The position numbers and the translations under genes were made by a program. Under the pieces are notes generated by a model, which saw nothing but the letters and a program-made list of their open reading frames with translations, had not been told where the DNA came from and did not search any database. DNA of 64,000 nucleotides from Phaeoceros laevis (Eukaryota > Anthocerotophyta > Anthocerotopsida > Notothyladales). The DNA lies in assembly GCA_049999765.1 (NCBI GenBank), contig JBNGIQ010008907.1:25889-89888 (forward strand). Reading direction: 5' to 3'. Shown here in pieces: positions 1-10,640 of the stretch; position 1 is the stretch's first letter, and the number at the start of each line of letters is the position of its first letter.

Positions 1-370
1 GAGAGAGATTGTTGTCAGAGATGGGCACCGTGTGCACCGATTCGTGGATGGAACTTGTCGATGTGGGGGCCGGCCTTGAGGGAAGACATCATCGTTTGAA
101 ACTGAATCCCTTGCCAGTCCGAGATCTTTGAGACTTGGGTTCCTACTTTCTGTAGGCAAAAGGAGCCAAAAGGCCTTGAAGTGATTATTGACCCTCTGAT
201 AGCAGAAGGGAAAATTCACTAGCAACTTTGAGACTGTGACTTCCATCATTGTACTGTATGAAAGAAAAGAGCAAAGTTTTGTACAATGCACTCTTGAAAT
301 TAGAGCAGCATTTGCTACCCAGTTGACAAGAATTGAAGAGGTGCAGTGCAGCATTGAACGACTCGCGCGT

Positions 371-532
371 GGTGATTGATTTTAGAAGCACCACAGCATC
401 TAACAGCTGAAGACAGTTGCTGCCACAGAAGTGCTTGAAACGTTTCTACTGGTGATATGGATTTTAGAAACACCACAGCCTCTAACCGATGAAGACAGTT
501 GCTGCCACAGAACTGCTTCAAACGTTCCTACT
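371..532. repeat. Tandem duplication, two ~80-base units
   Basis: Two adjacent imperfect copies lie at 371-450 and 451-532. Both contain the run GAAGACAGTTGCTGCCACAG and end in a CGTT(T/C)CTACT motif. The second copy has small indels and ends just before the 3' end of petM, so the duplication lies in the presumed petM 3' UTR or just downstream. Bases 1-370 hold nothing else I can identify. Confidence 0.8.
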
Positions 533-544
533 CCCAGGCAAGCA

Positions 545-922
545 CTACTCCGCCTCTTCCACAGCAGCCTCCACTCGCAAAAGCACAAATCCGACGGCAA
601 TGCCGACCAGCACTAACGCACTCATGATCGGAATGATGCGGATGATTTCGCCGCCGACGTCGCACGTCGAAGCTGCGGCTCCTCCTCTGGAAATCCCGCT
701 TCCAACACCCCGGCACATGGCCTGCACCCGCGAGAACTCCAGCTCTGTGCTGGAGGCTTGCCCCATAGACGTCACCTTGCTCTCCGCCTTGAGCCCGCCG
801 AAGTTGCTGAGCATCTGTACACCGGAGCGCTGCCTGCTCCCCGAGGCTCTCCTCTGGCAGGACGCCGAGGCCATCAAGGCAGCCGGTGCCGCACAGCTTG
901 CTGCCACTTGCATTGCCTCCAT
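545..922 (-). CDS. petM: Cytochrome b6f complex subunit PetM, plastid precursor
   Basis: This 125-codon single-exon ORF encodes a plastid precursor. The first ~90 residues are rich in Ala, Ser and Arg with no acidic cluster, as in a transit peptide, and include the motif LSNFGGLKAES seen in stroma-targeting peptides. The C-terminal ~33 residues form one hydrophobic helix, PIMSALVLVGIAVGFVLLR, followed by an acidic tail ending VEEAE. That layout matches nuclear-encoded PetM (subunit VII), a small single-span thylakoid subunit that stabilises cytochrome b6f. I chose the ATG at 920-922. The frame stays open to an ATG at 1003, which would add 27 Cys-rich residues that look less like a transit peptide. 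The gene diverges from TOP3A. The assignment rests on the C-terminal motif from memory; another single-span plastid protein is the main alternative. Confidence 0.72.
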   Translation of the reverse strand: MEAMQVAASCAAPAALMASASCQRRASGSRQRSGVQMLSNFGGLKAESKVTSMGQASSTELEFSRVQAMCRGVGSGISRGGAAASTCDVGGEIIRIIPIMSALVLVGIAVGFVLLRVEAAVEEAE

Positions 923-1484
923 TGCTCCTCCTACACAAGTTCCACAGTCATGCCAGCTCAAAATGCGTGCGCAAATGCTTCTGTAACATTCTACACACCG
1001 CAATCCTACGATCCTACAATGCTACTGCCTTCCTAAATTCCAGAAAGCAGGCGCGAAATTCCATCCGTCCTAGAATACAAGCATTGCCTCACACAAGAGA
1101 GCAATTGAAAACATTGTTGAGGCGTACTCTGCAGGGAAGGCGACAAGGCAAGGGAGTTGGCAGCTAGGACTGTGTAAGGAGGTCCGCAGCGTGGAAGGCA
1201 GAAGTGGATGCAGGCAGGCGTGTGCTTATCCAACGCGAAGTGAGCGACACCGGAAAACCGTGTGGCCACTGGTTCATCTGAGGTAACTGGCTTCAAATCT
1301 TCCCCGTTCACACAGACTGCTCCAAAGGCTCCCTCCTCCAACGATGAGACATTGGTTCAAACTTCGAACCCCCTGAGACGTTTGAGACGTCGTCACTGAC
1401 TTCAGTCTCGCGGCGAGACGGAATCTCCCCTCTACTAGTGAAAGGCCAGTTTGTCATGGTAGACGTGGAGGAACACTTGATGCC
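923..1484. promoter_or_regulatory. Divergent intergenic region petM / TOP3A
   Basis: This 562-base interval separates the start codons of two divergent genes, so it should hold both promoters and 5' UTRs. I see no convincing TATA box or named operator. Short ORFs inside it look like chance frames. Confidence 0.4.
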
Positions 1485-4400
1485 ATGGTTGGCATACGCG
1501 TCTTGAACGTGGCTGAGAAGCCTTCGGTGGCCAAGACTGTGGCTCAGCTGCTGTCACATAATAACATGCGAGTGCGAGAGGGACGTTCTCGCTACAACAA
1601 GATCTTCGAGTTTGGGTATGCCATTGGCAACCAGCAATGCCTCATGTCCATGACATCCGTGACGGGCCACCTGATGGAGCTGGAATTCGAGGAAAGGTAT
1701 CGGAAATGGAATTCGTGCGACCCAGCTGCTCTGTACGAGGCGCCTGTGCGGAAGTACGTCCCTCAGGTGAGTGTTGTCTCCGGGAAGCTGGAAGGAATGC
1801 TCGAAGGTTTCGAAGCTGAGAATGATTGCTGGATGTGACAGGAAAAGCAGCCATTGCAAAGAACTCTTGAGGAGGAGGCAAGGCAATGCCAATGGCTGGT
1901 CCTCTGGTTGGACTGTGATCGTGAGGGGGAGAATATAGCGTTTGAAGTTGTGGACGTTTGCGTCTCTGCCAATTCTCGTCTCAATATCTGGCGCGCGCAT
2001 TTCTCTGCCCTCACTGAGAGGTTATAACTGTGAGGTGGCTGCGTTGCGCAGGGTGAGCCTAATGCACAGCATGGGAACTGACTTCTGCGCCCATTCTCGT
2101 CTTTCAGGGACGTTCAGCAGGCAGCACAGAATTTAGGTCGACCAAATCGACTCTATGCAGACGCTGTTGACGCTCGACAGGTAAGGCCATTCACAAAATT
2201 TCCCTCTCCATGCAAGGAAAAGTGATGAAGAAGAGCAGGAAGATGCATGCCTGCCACTCTGCCAAATTGTGTGTTCTGTGTGGGAGCTGGAACAGGAAAT
2301 TGACTTGAGAATTGGAGCTTCTTTCACTCGGTTCCAGACCATCCTACTTGCTGATAGCTTCAACCTGCTACCAGGGGAAGAGAGACGGCCTGTTTTGAGC
2401 TATGGTCCCTGTCAGGTATTTGAAGAGTGCGTTAGAGACCTGGAGTTGTTTTTGCGATTGAGAAAATCAGTGGTGCATGTGTCGCTGCATCCGATGCTCA
2501 ATGTAACATTCTGCATCTTGCAATTCAGTTTCCAACACTAGGGTTCGTGGTGGAGCGCTATTGGGAGGTCCAAGCACATGTACCGGAGGATTTTTGGAAG
2601 ATCACTTGCGTGTACAATGACGAAAATGCTAGCGCAAACTTTACCTGGATGTACTGACCGGTCTTCTCAAAGCATTCGTGTTCTGTAAGTTCTATGATTG
2701 TCCATGTCGGAAAGCTTGCTGACGTGAATGAACCAGAACAGCGGTTAATATGCACATATCTTGCCAGGAGGGGGCATCTATTCGACTATATTTCAGCAGC
2801 TGTCATATATGAGATGTGCAATGAAGATCCAACTGCAACTGTATGTAACAGAAATTTCTCACTAGGCTTGGGTCTTGTTGAATTCAGGTAACAGCTAAAC
2901 AGCGTAATTTTCCAGGTTTATGAAGTTAAGGGCCAAGAACGTAAGAAGTTTCCCCCTCATCCCTTGAATACAGTGGAACTCCAAAAACGTGCATCTCGTT
3001 ATTTTCGAATGGGATCAGAGGAAACTATGAAGGTCTGCTATCCTTGCTGCTTTACTTGGTGTACTTAGTTAGTGGTGGAAATCACGTGAAGCATCAGACT
3101 TATGTCCTGGAAATGTGTTGCCAGGTCGCTGAGGAGTTATACCAAGCAGGATTTATCAGCTATCCAAGAACTGAAACAGATTTCTTTTCTCCAACCATAG
3201 ATTTATTGGTACATTGTCTTTACTTTTCATGCTCCTGCTTGTAAAATGTGTTGGTCTGTTTCGGGAAGTATTGAATTAGGATGTCGTTTAATGACAGGGC
3301 ATTATCAGGGGACAAACAGGACACCCTGCCTGGGGTCCATATGCGAATAGGCTGCTTGATCCTCAGGCTGATCTCTTCAGACAGCCCAGTAACGGGGGTC
3401 ATGATGACAAGGCTCATCCACCTATACATCCAACCAAGTTCTCTGCAGGAGAGCCTGGCTGGGGAAACCACCACAAGGTACCTGATGCTGGGAGCTTGTA
3501 GAGAATCGACTTCTGAGTTGAGGAAACAACCTAGCCTGAAACTTTTCTTAGAATGTTCAACATACCCCTCTGCAGCCGTTGTTAAAACAGTTCTTGGATT
3601 GCTTTTCCTTACAAAACCACAAGCATCTGTAAATGTGCAGCAAATCTACGAGCTTGTGACTCGACATTTTCTAGCTTGTGTATCCCAACCGGCTATTGGT
3701 TATGGCACAACGGCACTCATCGATATTGCTGGGGAGAACTTTCGTGCCACGGGCCTTATGATCACAGCAGTGAGTCCAATTGTGTCGCTTGATGAATTCT
3801 TTTGTGGCTCTTCCACAAAATTGTGTAAGCTTCTACTTGATCACTTAATAGAAGCTTTTCTGTTTGAGCCCCTCTAACAAACACTGGCATCTGCAGAGGA
3901 ACTATCTTGAAGTGTATCGGTTTGACAGCTGGGGCGCCACAACCATTCCAAACTTTGAGGAAGGACAACAAGTATTGACCGTAAACGTCATTCAGAAGGC
4001 ATATTGGTCTAAGTGCAACACAAGTAGCCAAATAACTGTTGGTTCAATGAGTGCAGTTTATTCCTTCAAGACTAACTTTGGATAAGGGCACCACAACACC
4101 GCCACAGCTGTTGAGTGAAGCGGACCTTATTACGTTGATGGATAAGGTTGGTACAGATACTAGTGTCTCTTGCGGTGTTTTTTCTTTGGTGGCAAAGGAT
4201 CAAGGCTTCACCAGCGATGGTGCCTCTTCTGGTGCGTGTGTAGGCAGGTATAGGTACTGATGCGACCATGCACGATCACATAAAGAAGCTGTTGGATCGT
4301 AATTATGCAACCAAAGATGCGAACACTCGATTCTGTCCAACAAATCTTGTACTTTTCAAAACCTTTCTGTAGAAGTCATTTGTCTTGACCTTTCTTAGTT

Positions 4401-6520
4401 ACTGTCTTGACTTCGTGAGATATTTCAGATGATCACTTTTTCCTTTAAGCATTTGAACCTTGCCCACTTTGCATGCATCTTATGACATGCCTGACTGATT
4501 CTTGTCTTGCAGGGGGAGGCCCTTGTGATGGGGTATGACGATATGGGGTACTTCTCAGTTCCTGTGCCAATTATGCGGTGTCAGACCCAAGTTCCTTTCT
4601 ATAGTTTCAATAACCTGACGGTGGGGCAGTGGGCTGAAAGTGGGACGTACTTGTGGTTCATAACTCGCTTATTGCTTGAAGGTATGAATTGTGGAAACCG
4701 TATCTACGTGCTATGATGGAGCAAGACATGAAGGCGGTTAGTGTTGGCACAAAAAGCAAAGTGCAGGTTCTAGAGACGTGTCTTCAACAGATGAAGAACT
4801 GTTTTTTGGATGTGAGTCGTCGAGCTTTCTGTACGTTCAGTAAATAACACTAGACGAATTCTGTAAAATGAGTTCTGCTAGGTACCTGAACCGGCGTTTG
4901 CATGCAGGCAACATCTCAAAAGCAGAAGCTCATAGACGCTATGGAGAGATTCTTTGAGAGGTGAAGAATCTGACTCAGCTGCCATGTTCCTGAAACATGG
5001 TTCGGTATGTTAGATCAACCCATAGAGACTTATTATTGGTCAGTGTTCATCACTTGAAAATGCTGGAAACAGGACCCAAGGTGGGGGGGAGCAGCAGCGC
5101 CCTGTGGGAGAGATTGTTCGTCTATGCCCAGCCTGTAAAGAGTCAAACATGATGCTGCGGAAGAAACCAGTATGTGCCACCTTTGCAAGAGTTCTGCAAC
5201 TGCTGCTTGTGGTATGCAGTACATAGTCAATCCTCCTCTAGAATTTGAGTTTTCTCTTCTTGTGCTCTGTATATTTGCAGGATGGCAAGTTCATGGTGGG
5301 CTGTCACGGTTTTCCTCGGGTGAGGACATGGCACTGAACTTGACCTGGAACTTACTTCCATGGATATTCGTGGCTCACTTACCCGCAGTTTGGTTGATTA
5401 TGTGAGAACTTTCTCCAGTGTAGGAGCGCAGTTTGGCTGCCAGGTGCAATTATGGAGGCCGCCGTTACCGCGACTCCATGCAGCACATGCATTCCAGGTC
5501 CGTTCAGTTTGTTCCATTTTACGTAGAACTGCTTGTTGGGCTGTGCCTCCTATGCTCCATGTTACTGTGTCTTTCTGGTATACAAAAGCTTATGGCAAGC
5601 TACATGTAGGACCTGTGCTTAAAGTGAACTTCAAGTTCAGGAGAGCGGAAATTCCTGCTCAATACGGCACGGAGTATACCGGTAAGTAACGGCGAAACAG
5701 TTACAAGATGGAAAACACTCTGGCCCGTCTTTACCAAAGTGACGCTTGCAGGTTGTGTCGGTGGCTGTGATGAGTTTCTAAAAGAGCTATTCGAAATTTG
5801 CGGAACAAGCTATCGGGCACCAGCAGCAGGCAAGCGCTCACTTGTTTTACGGTGTCTAGTCATTTGATGCAATTGTCTGTTTCCTGACATCTCCATCTTC
5901 GGTTCTGCACCAGGTTCTGAAGCTGGTCAAGTGGATGGTCGTAATGGAAATGGCAATGAGAATCCAGGAATTTGCTCACTTTGTGGTCGTCGAGGTCACA
6001 ACCGTGTAGCTTGCTCTCAAGGTCAAGGTCAAAGCCAAGGTCGAGGTCGGGGTTCAGTTCAAAGTCGCGGCGGGCAACAGGCACAGCAGCAGGAACGGGG
6101 AAGCAGTGCACCGAGAAACACATCAGGTCCGTTACAGCTGTATATTCCCTCGTGGCCTTTCATTTCAGATTTCAGCTCAACATCGAGGGTTCTACTGTGA
6201 GGCAGGGCCGGATGCACCTCTCTGCAGCTGCCAGGAGTCATGTGTGCTTCTGACTGCTAATACTGAGAACAATGCGGGACGAAAATTCTATCGATGTCGA
6301 TCTCGAGGATGTGACTTTTTCTTGTTAGTATTGCAGCTTTCAATCAGCGTTTGTGATACTTTCTAGATTGAGTCACAAGAACCTAACTTCCATCGTCTCA
6401 ATTAGGTGGGAGGATGCGGCTAACTCACAACCAGCCCGAACCCAGACCGCACCGCTTAACAGGCCCCCCCCACCCCAACCTGGTCACTGGAGAACCAGTG
6501 GCAGGAACAGGAATTTATAG
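1485..6520 (+). CDS. TOP3A: DNA topoisomerase 3-alpha (type IA), 24 exons
   Basis: Type IA topoisomerase that, with RecQ helicase and RMI1, dissolves double Holliday junctions. Exons: 1485-1766, 1842-2020, 2108-2180, 2296-2415, 2529-2650, 2768-2840, 2916-3032, 3125-3208, 3298-3477, 3641-3769, 3897-3971, 4057-4146, 4244-4348, 4513-4547, 4682-4811, 4908-4960, 5073-5169, 5281-5319, 5419-5497, 5610-5681, 5752-5829, 5914-6126, 6176-6323, 6406-6520. They join in phase to 895 residues. The protein opens [11 protein letters not shown] (Toprim start), has the acidic Toprim motif [14 protein letters not shown], and the active-site tyrosine in [10 protein letters not shown]. The C-terminal part has Cys4-type zinc modules ([23 protein letters not shown]), a CCHC knuckle ([14 protein letters not shown]), a Gly/Gln/Arg-rich linker and a GRF finger ending [15 protein letters not shown]. 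The intron at 5830-5913 starts with GC. All catalytic motifs are intact, so the gene looks functional. Confidence 0.95.
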
Positions 6521-6588
6521 AAGGGGTGAGAGCAGCAAGAGATGTGGAAGCCCCAAGATTTGCCTGCTTCGGCATGATTAAGTCAACT

Positions 6589-7604
6589 TCAGGCTGAAAA
6601 CTTGACACCTTCGTCATCAGTAGATGCTCCTCTGAACATGGCAGCTTTACCCCGTTGTTCCAATGTTCTCAGGGCTCGCAACAGTACAGTCCTGTCGATG
6701 TTGGCAAGTTCTGCATCCAAAATTGCCAGCAATCAGAACAAGGGGATGAGACTGCCCCAATCGGGAAAGGAAGCAGGTGCATACCAGTCCCTTTTGTATC
6801 ATCCCCCGTTCGGATTTCTTCCAGTGTCATCACACCATCCTCCATCCCATTTTCTCGTACCTGACATGATCAAAAATTGTGAGTACTGAGGGCATTGCGC
6901 ATATCCGCACAATCTGCGAGGAGAAGACTCACAAATTGCATGATGGGATAGAGCAGAGAGACTACTCACAAATGGCAAATATTAGATTCAGCAGGAAGAA
7001 GACTCACAAATTGCAAGATGAGGTCAGCCCAATCCTGTATCCTATGCCAAAGTAAAAGGCACTTTCGATGTGATTTATCCAGCCACTCTGCCCTCCCTGC
7101 AGTTGCATGAGGACACAATCATCTCTGTCCAGCTACGGATAAACTGGTTGTGTTTAGAGAGACTATCTCTGGAAGGGGAAGCAGACCTTCGGCAACCAGT
7201 GCCCCAAGGAAGACTTCTCTGGCTTCGTAGCTCAATCTCCCTGCTCACGACTGCCTAATTAATCTCAATGTAATCAGCCAGAAAGCCATCACCATCAATG
7301 AAACATCCAGATGCGCACTCACTCTCGATGGAGGGATTAACAAAGAGAGGAAACTCCTCTTCCAGATTGACAACAAAGACCTTGTGCTCTTTGCAGTACT
7401 GTAGGATAAGCTCCTTCCACAGCTGCACCTGCTTTTCTCGAGTGTCCCTCACCGGCTGCAGCCTGCAAAAACCAATATCAGAGCCGACGGAGTAGAGCAG
7501 TCATGTCCATGGAAAGGCGAGGGGGATGGATAGACTGACGTGAAGTAAGGTGGATAATTGTAGAAGTACGGCAGCTTGAAGGAGTCTCCGGTGTTCACGG
7601 CCAT
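6589..7604 (-). CDS. VPS25: ESCRT-II subunit VPS25 (EAP20 type), 6 exons
   Basis: VPS25 is the ESCRT-II subunit, two per complex, that recruits ESCRT-III (VPS20) to endosomes for sorting into multivesicular bodies. Exons in transcript order: 7604-7540, 7462-7323, 7240-7187, 7096-7008, 6860-6785, 6710-6589. Lengths join in phase to 181 residues, the normal family length. Diagnostic segments are FKLPYFYNYPPYFTLQPV (the PPXF-type N-terminal winged helix), REKQVQLWKELILQYC, LSYEAREVFLGALVAEG, HRIQDWADLILQF and IDRTVLLRALRTLE near the end. I start at the ATG at 7602-7604; an in-frame ATG at 7646 would add 14 residues. The gene converges with TOP3A, 68 bases apart, and diverges from the GH27 gene. 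The donor of exon 4 is repeated inside the following intron (see findings). Confidence 0.93.
6922..7020 (-). repeat. Duplicated splice-donor segment inside VPS25
   Basis: A ~24-base segment containing the exon 4 end and donor (CAATTTGTGAGTCTTC on the minus strand) at 6997-7020 recurs at 6922-6945 in the following intron. A shorter copy of TTTGTGAGT lies between them at about 6965-6974. Using a distal donor would add an in-frame TGA. Confidence 0.75.
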
Positions 7605-7757
7605 GGTTGCGGGGCCAACGCGCTGCTGTGTGGCAATCAAAACCAAGGAGCCTTCAGTCTGAAGCGTATCAGAAGCGGATCACCTTGTGAAACTGGAATA
7701 ACTTCCTGCAAAATCCTACGTAGTCCAACGCTGTTTCGGTGGGTAAGGGAGGCGCTT
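7605..7757. promoter_or_regulatory. Short bidirectional promoter VPS25 / GH27
   Basis: Only 153 bases separate the chosen ATG codons of two divergent genes, so the core promoters must overlap or share elements. No clear TATA box is visible. The limit shifts if VPS25 starts at 7646. Confidence 0.4.
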
Positions 7758-10503
7758 ATGGCGCTGGTCAGGCGTCTCGTACTGCTACTCCTGTATTGCA
7801 TTGCTGGCAGGTGCTTCCTTTTGCCTCCTCATTCAAGTTGAACGAGTCCATGCAGGAACTTTAGATGCGTACTGGTGACAACCATTTTGTGAATATCGCC
7901 GAGGAAGCTAACCTTCTAGGCAGCAGCAGTGGTGGCCTCGAGGAGCCACCTTCCTAATGTTTCATCAGCGTTGCGTAGAAACTGCTACTGCTCTCTAACT
8001 TGGATTGTGTTGATCAGGACATGTGGGGCAAGTAGCTCAACCCGTGTGACAAGCTCTGAGAGTGAACAAGGATTGGCTATGAGACCTCCAAGAGGGTGGA
8101 ATTCCTACAATTCCTTCTCTTGGGTCATTACAGAAGAAGAATTCCTTGAAAACGCCCGGGTTGTGAAGGAAAGGCTGCTCAAATTTGGGTACGAGGTAGG
8201 AGGCATCGCAGTGTTCACCATTAAGGGAGGTGGTTTGCAATTTGTGAAGGGAATACCTTACCTGTTCTTTTGCAGTATGTCGTGGTGGATTGGCTCTGGT
8301 ACAGGCAACTTAAACCGGGTTCAACAGTCAAGTCTTTGGGCTTTGATTTGATTGACGAGTGGGGAAGGCCAATACCTGACCCGGAACGCTGGCCTTCCTC
8401 GAAAAATGGCCAGGGATTTCGTCCCCTTGCTGATATTGTGCACTCTATGGGACTCAAGCTTGGAATCCACACCATGCACGGAATAGTAGCTGCAGCTGTG
8501 GAGCAGGATACTCCCATCTTTGGAGCCAAGGTTAGTAGACCTACACACCCTAGTGCTTACTGTCAAAGCTCACTGCACTTTCTCCAAGTGTGGTGAGATA
8601 CATGATGCTCTCATAGGGTAGCCCAGACGGAGATGGAGGAAGACCCTGGAGAGCAAGTGACATCGCTGTTCAACAGGACCAATGCCGATGGATGACCAAG
8701 TGTTTTGTTGGTGTAAATACCAGCTCTGATGCTGGCCTTGCGTACATAAATTCTCTTTATCAACAATTTGCTGCATGGGGCATCGACCTTGGTAGGACTC
8801 GCTTCTTCTGGTTTTCTTGGGGCATGTGAAGTTGTTTACAACAGGTAATCGAACGTCTTTGCGCCTGGAATGCAGTAAAACAAGACTGTGTTTTTGGTGG
8901 CCCTGATTTACGACTTAATGAGATAGCTGCTACAAATGAGGTAAGCTCTCTCACAAAAGACGTAACTATTCTTTGTGCCCCCGTTGCTCTAGCCCTTCTT
9001 ATCCTCATCCCAGGTAGCTGATGTGCATCAGGCAATAAAAGCCTCAGGGCGTCCCATACTGTATTCCATCTCGCCTGGCAAATGGGTCACTCTTAAGGAG
9101 GCCAAACTTGTTCAGAATATGAGTCACACTTTTAGAGTGTCGAATGACATCTGGGACAAATGGGGGCATTTGAGAAATCATTTTGACATATCCAGGTGAT
9201 TCCTAGTGGATGGAAACATGTCAGTAGGCAAGGAAAGGCATACCAGTTGTATGGTTGGATGGAGCATCTTGTTAACGCTTGGAACTGTCAGACAATTCAC
9301 GAGCCTCATTGGTGGGCATGGTTTGCATGGTGGAAGATCCTGGCCAGACTTAGATGCTCTCCCTCTGGGCTGGCTCTCCAAACCAAGTAAAAGCCTCGAC
9401 TCCATGATTCTCTTAATCTACGGGAAGCAGGCTGAGATAACATACAAGACAGCTATTAACTCCCGTTGCCCACCTCGTTGCAGGTGTACCTTTTGGCCCT
9501 TCTCGTTGGTGTTCATTTACTGACGAAGAGCAGAGAGCAATGGTACATAGACTTGGAGAGATGGTTGCATCAGTCATGTGAAGCAAAACATGAGTTCACT
9601 AGGTACTCTGCTCTGTTCAGTAACGAGAGAACCACTCGCAGGTAACCCTGTGGACAATGGCAAGGTCCCCGTTGATGTATGGTGGCGATTTGCGGAAACT
9701 TGATGACTGGATGTTCAACCTGATCACCCACCCTCTTGTGCTGGAAATCAATGACCACAGCTTTGCAAACGTGGAGGTGTGGTTGAAATTTTGAAGTTGC
9801 TTTTCATTCTGGGTGATCTGCAATTCGCATATGGGTAAAATTTCTGTATGCTCTTGCTCAGAAACTAAAATTGTCGTTTTCTTCCAGCTCACAAGAGCTA
9901 TTGGCTCAAGCTTGTACGCAGTTACACGTTCACAGCTTGATGACAACCGAGTTTGGGCTGCTCGTGGCCTTGATGGTACTCCGACTCATGCTCTTCTCAA
10001 CAGGAAATCTGAACTTTTGTGCTTCTGGAGAGTAATTGTTCCTTGTTGCTTGAGCAGGCCAGTTCTACTTAGCTTATTTCAATCTGGGGCACTTCACGTC
10101 TGCAATCACAACCAGCCTCAGTGACATGATGCAGCAGCTTAATGCTGGCGACCCCAACTCTCGTTGGAAGTGTGAAGTCGTGGATGGGTGGAGCGGCAGG
10201 TCACTGGGTGTTCTTACAGATACCATCTCCGTGGTTCTACAAATGCACAGTTCCACACTCTATGTCTTGAAGTGTGCTCCTGATGACTCGACTGCTATTG
10301 GGTCTCTCTCAGATCACGGATTCAAGCAGACAGCCCTGACTGTGGTAGCAGCTCTCGTCGCGCTTATGCTGTTATGTCTCATCGTGACTTCTGTCATAGA
10401 GGTGGCAGGAAATGGTAGATATAGTGTGTTCTCTCTGCACCTTTCACCTCCAATTTCCCCGAGCAGGTCCAGTAATCCTGACGACAAGGAGCCCCTGCTG
10501 TAA
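7758..10503 (+). CDS. GH27/melibiase-like glycosidase with C-terminal membrane helix, 11 exons
   Basis: Likely secreted or wall-facing alpha-galactosidase-like enzyme of the plant melibiase group. Exons: 7758-7810, 8018-8195, 8276-8530, 8617-8791, 8876-8940, 9014-9195, 9292-9386, 9484-9542, 9642-9770 (or to 9776), 9888-9975, 10058-10503, together 574 residues in phase. The start MALVRRLVLLLLYCIAG is a signal peptide. Family landmarks are RPPRGWNSYNSFSW, YVVVDWLWYR, GLKLGIHTMHG, the nucleophile region VKQDCVFGGPDL (Asp), GRSWPDLDALPLGWLS and ARSPLMYGGDLRKLDDW. Near the end, TALTVVAALVALMLLCLIVT is a membrane helix with a short cytosolic tail. Exon 10 was ended at 9975 because this restores the phase of WAARGLDGQFYLAYFNL. 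The substrate cannot be told from sequence; Gal specificity is an inference. Confidence 0.85.
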
Positions 10504-10640
10504 GCTTTCCGGCAGACAAGAAACTGAATAGACTAGCTACGATGTTCGTTCTGTATAAATATTGGTCTCTGGCTGTTATAGGTCTCTGATTCTCTGTCGA
10601 CCGAAAGATTGAGACAACTAAGACTACATAAATTGATTGA

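Noticed and set aside
489-986. 165-codon plus-strand ORF
   Set aside because: It lies antisense to petM, whose transit peptide and membrane helix are recognisable; the plus-strand reading has no motif.
6602-6889. 95-codon plus-strand ORF after TOP3A
   Set aside because: It is antisense to VPS25 exons 5 and 6.
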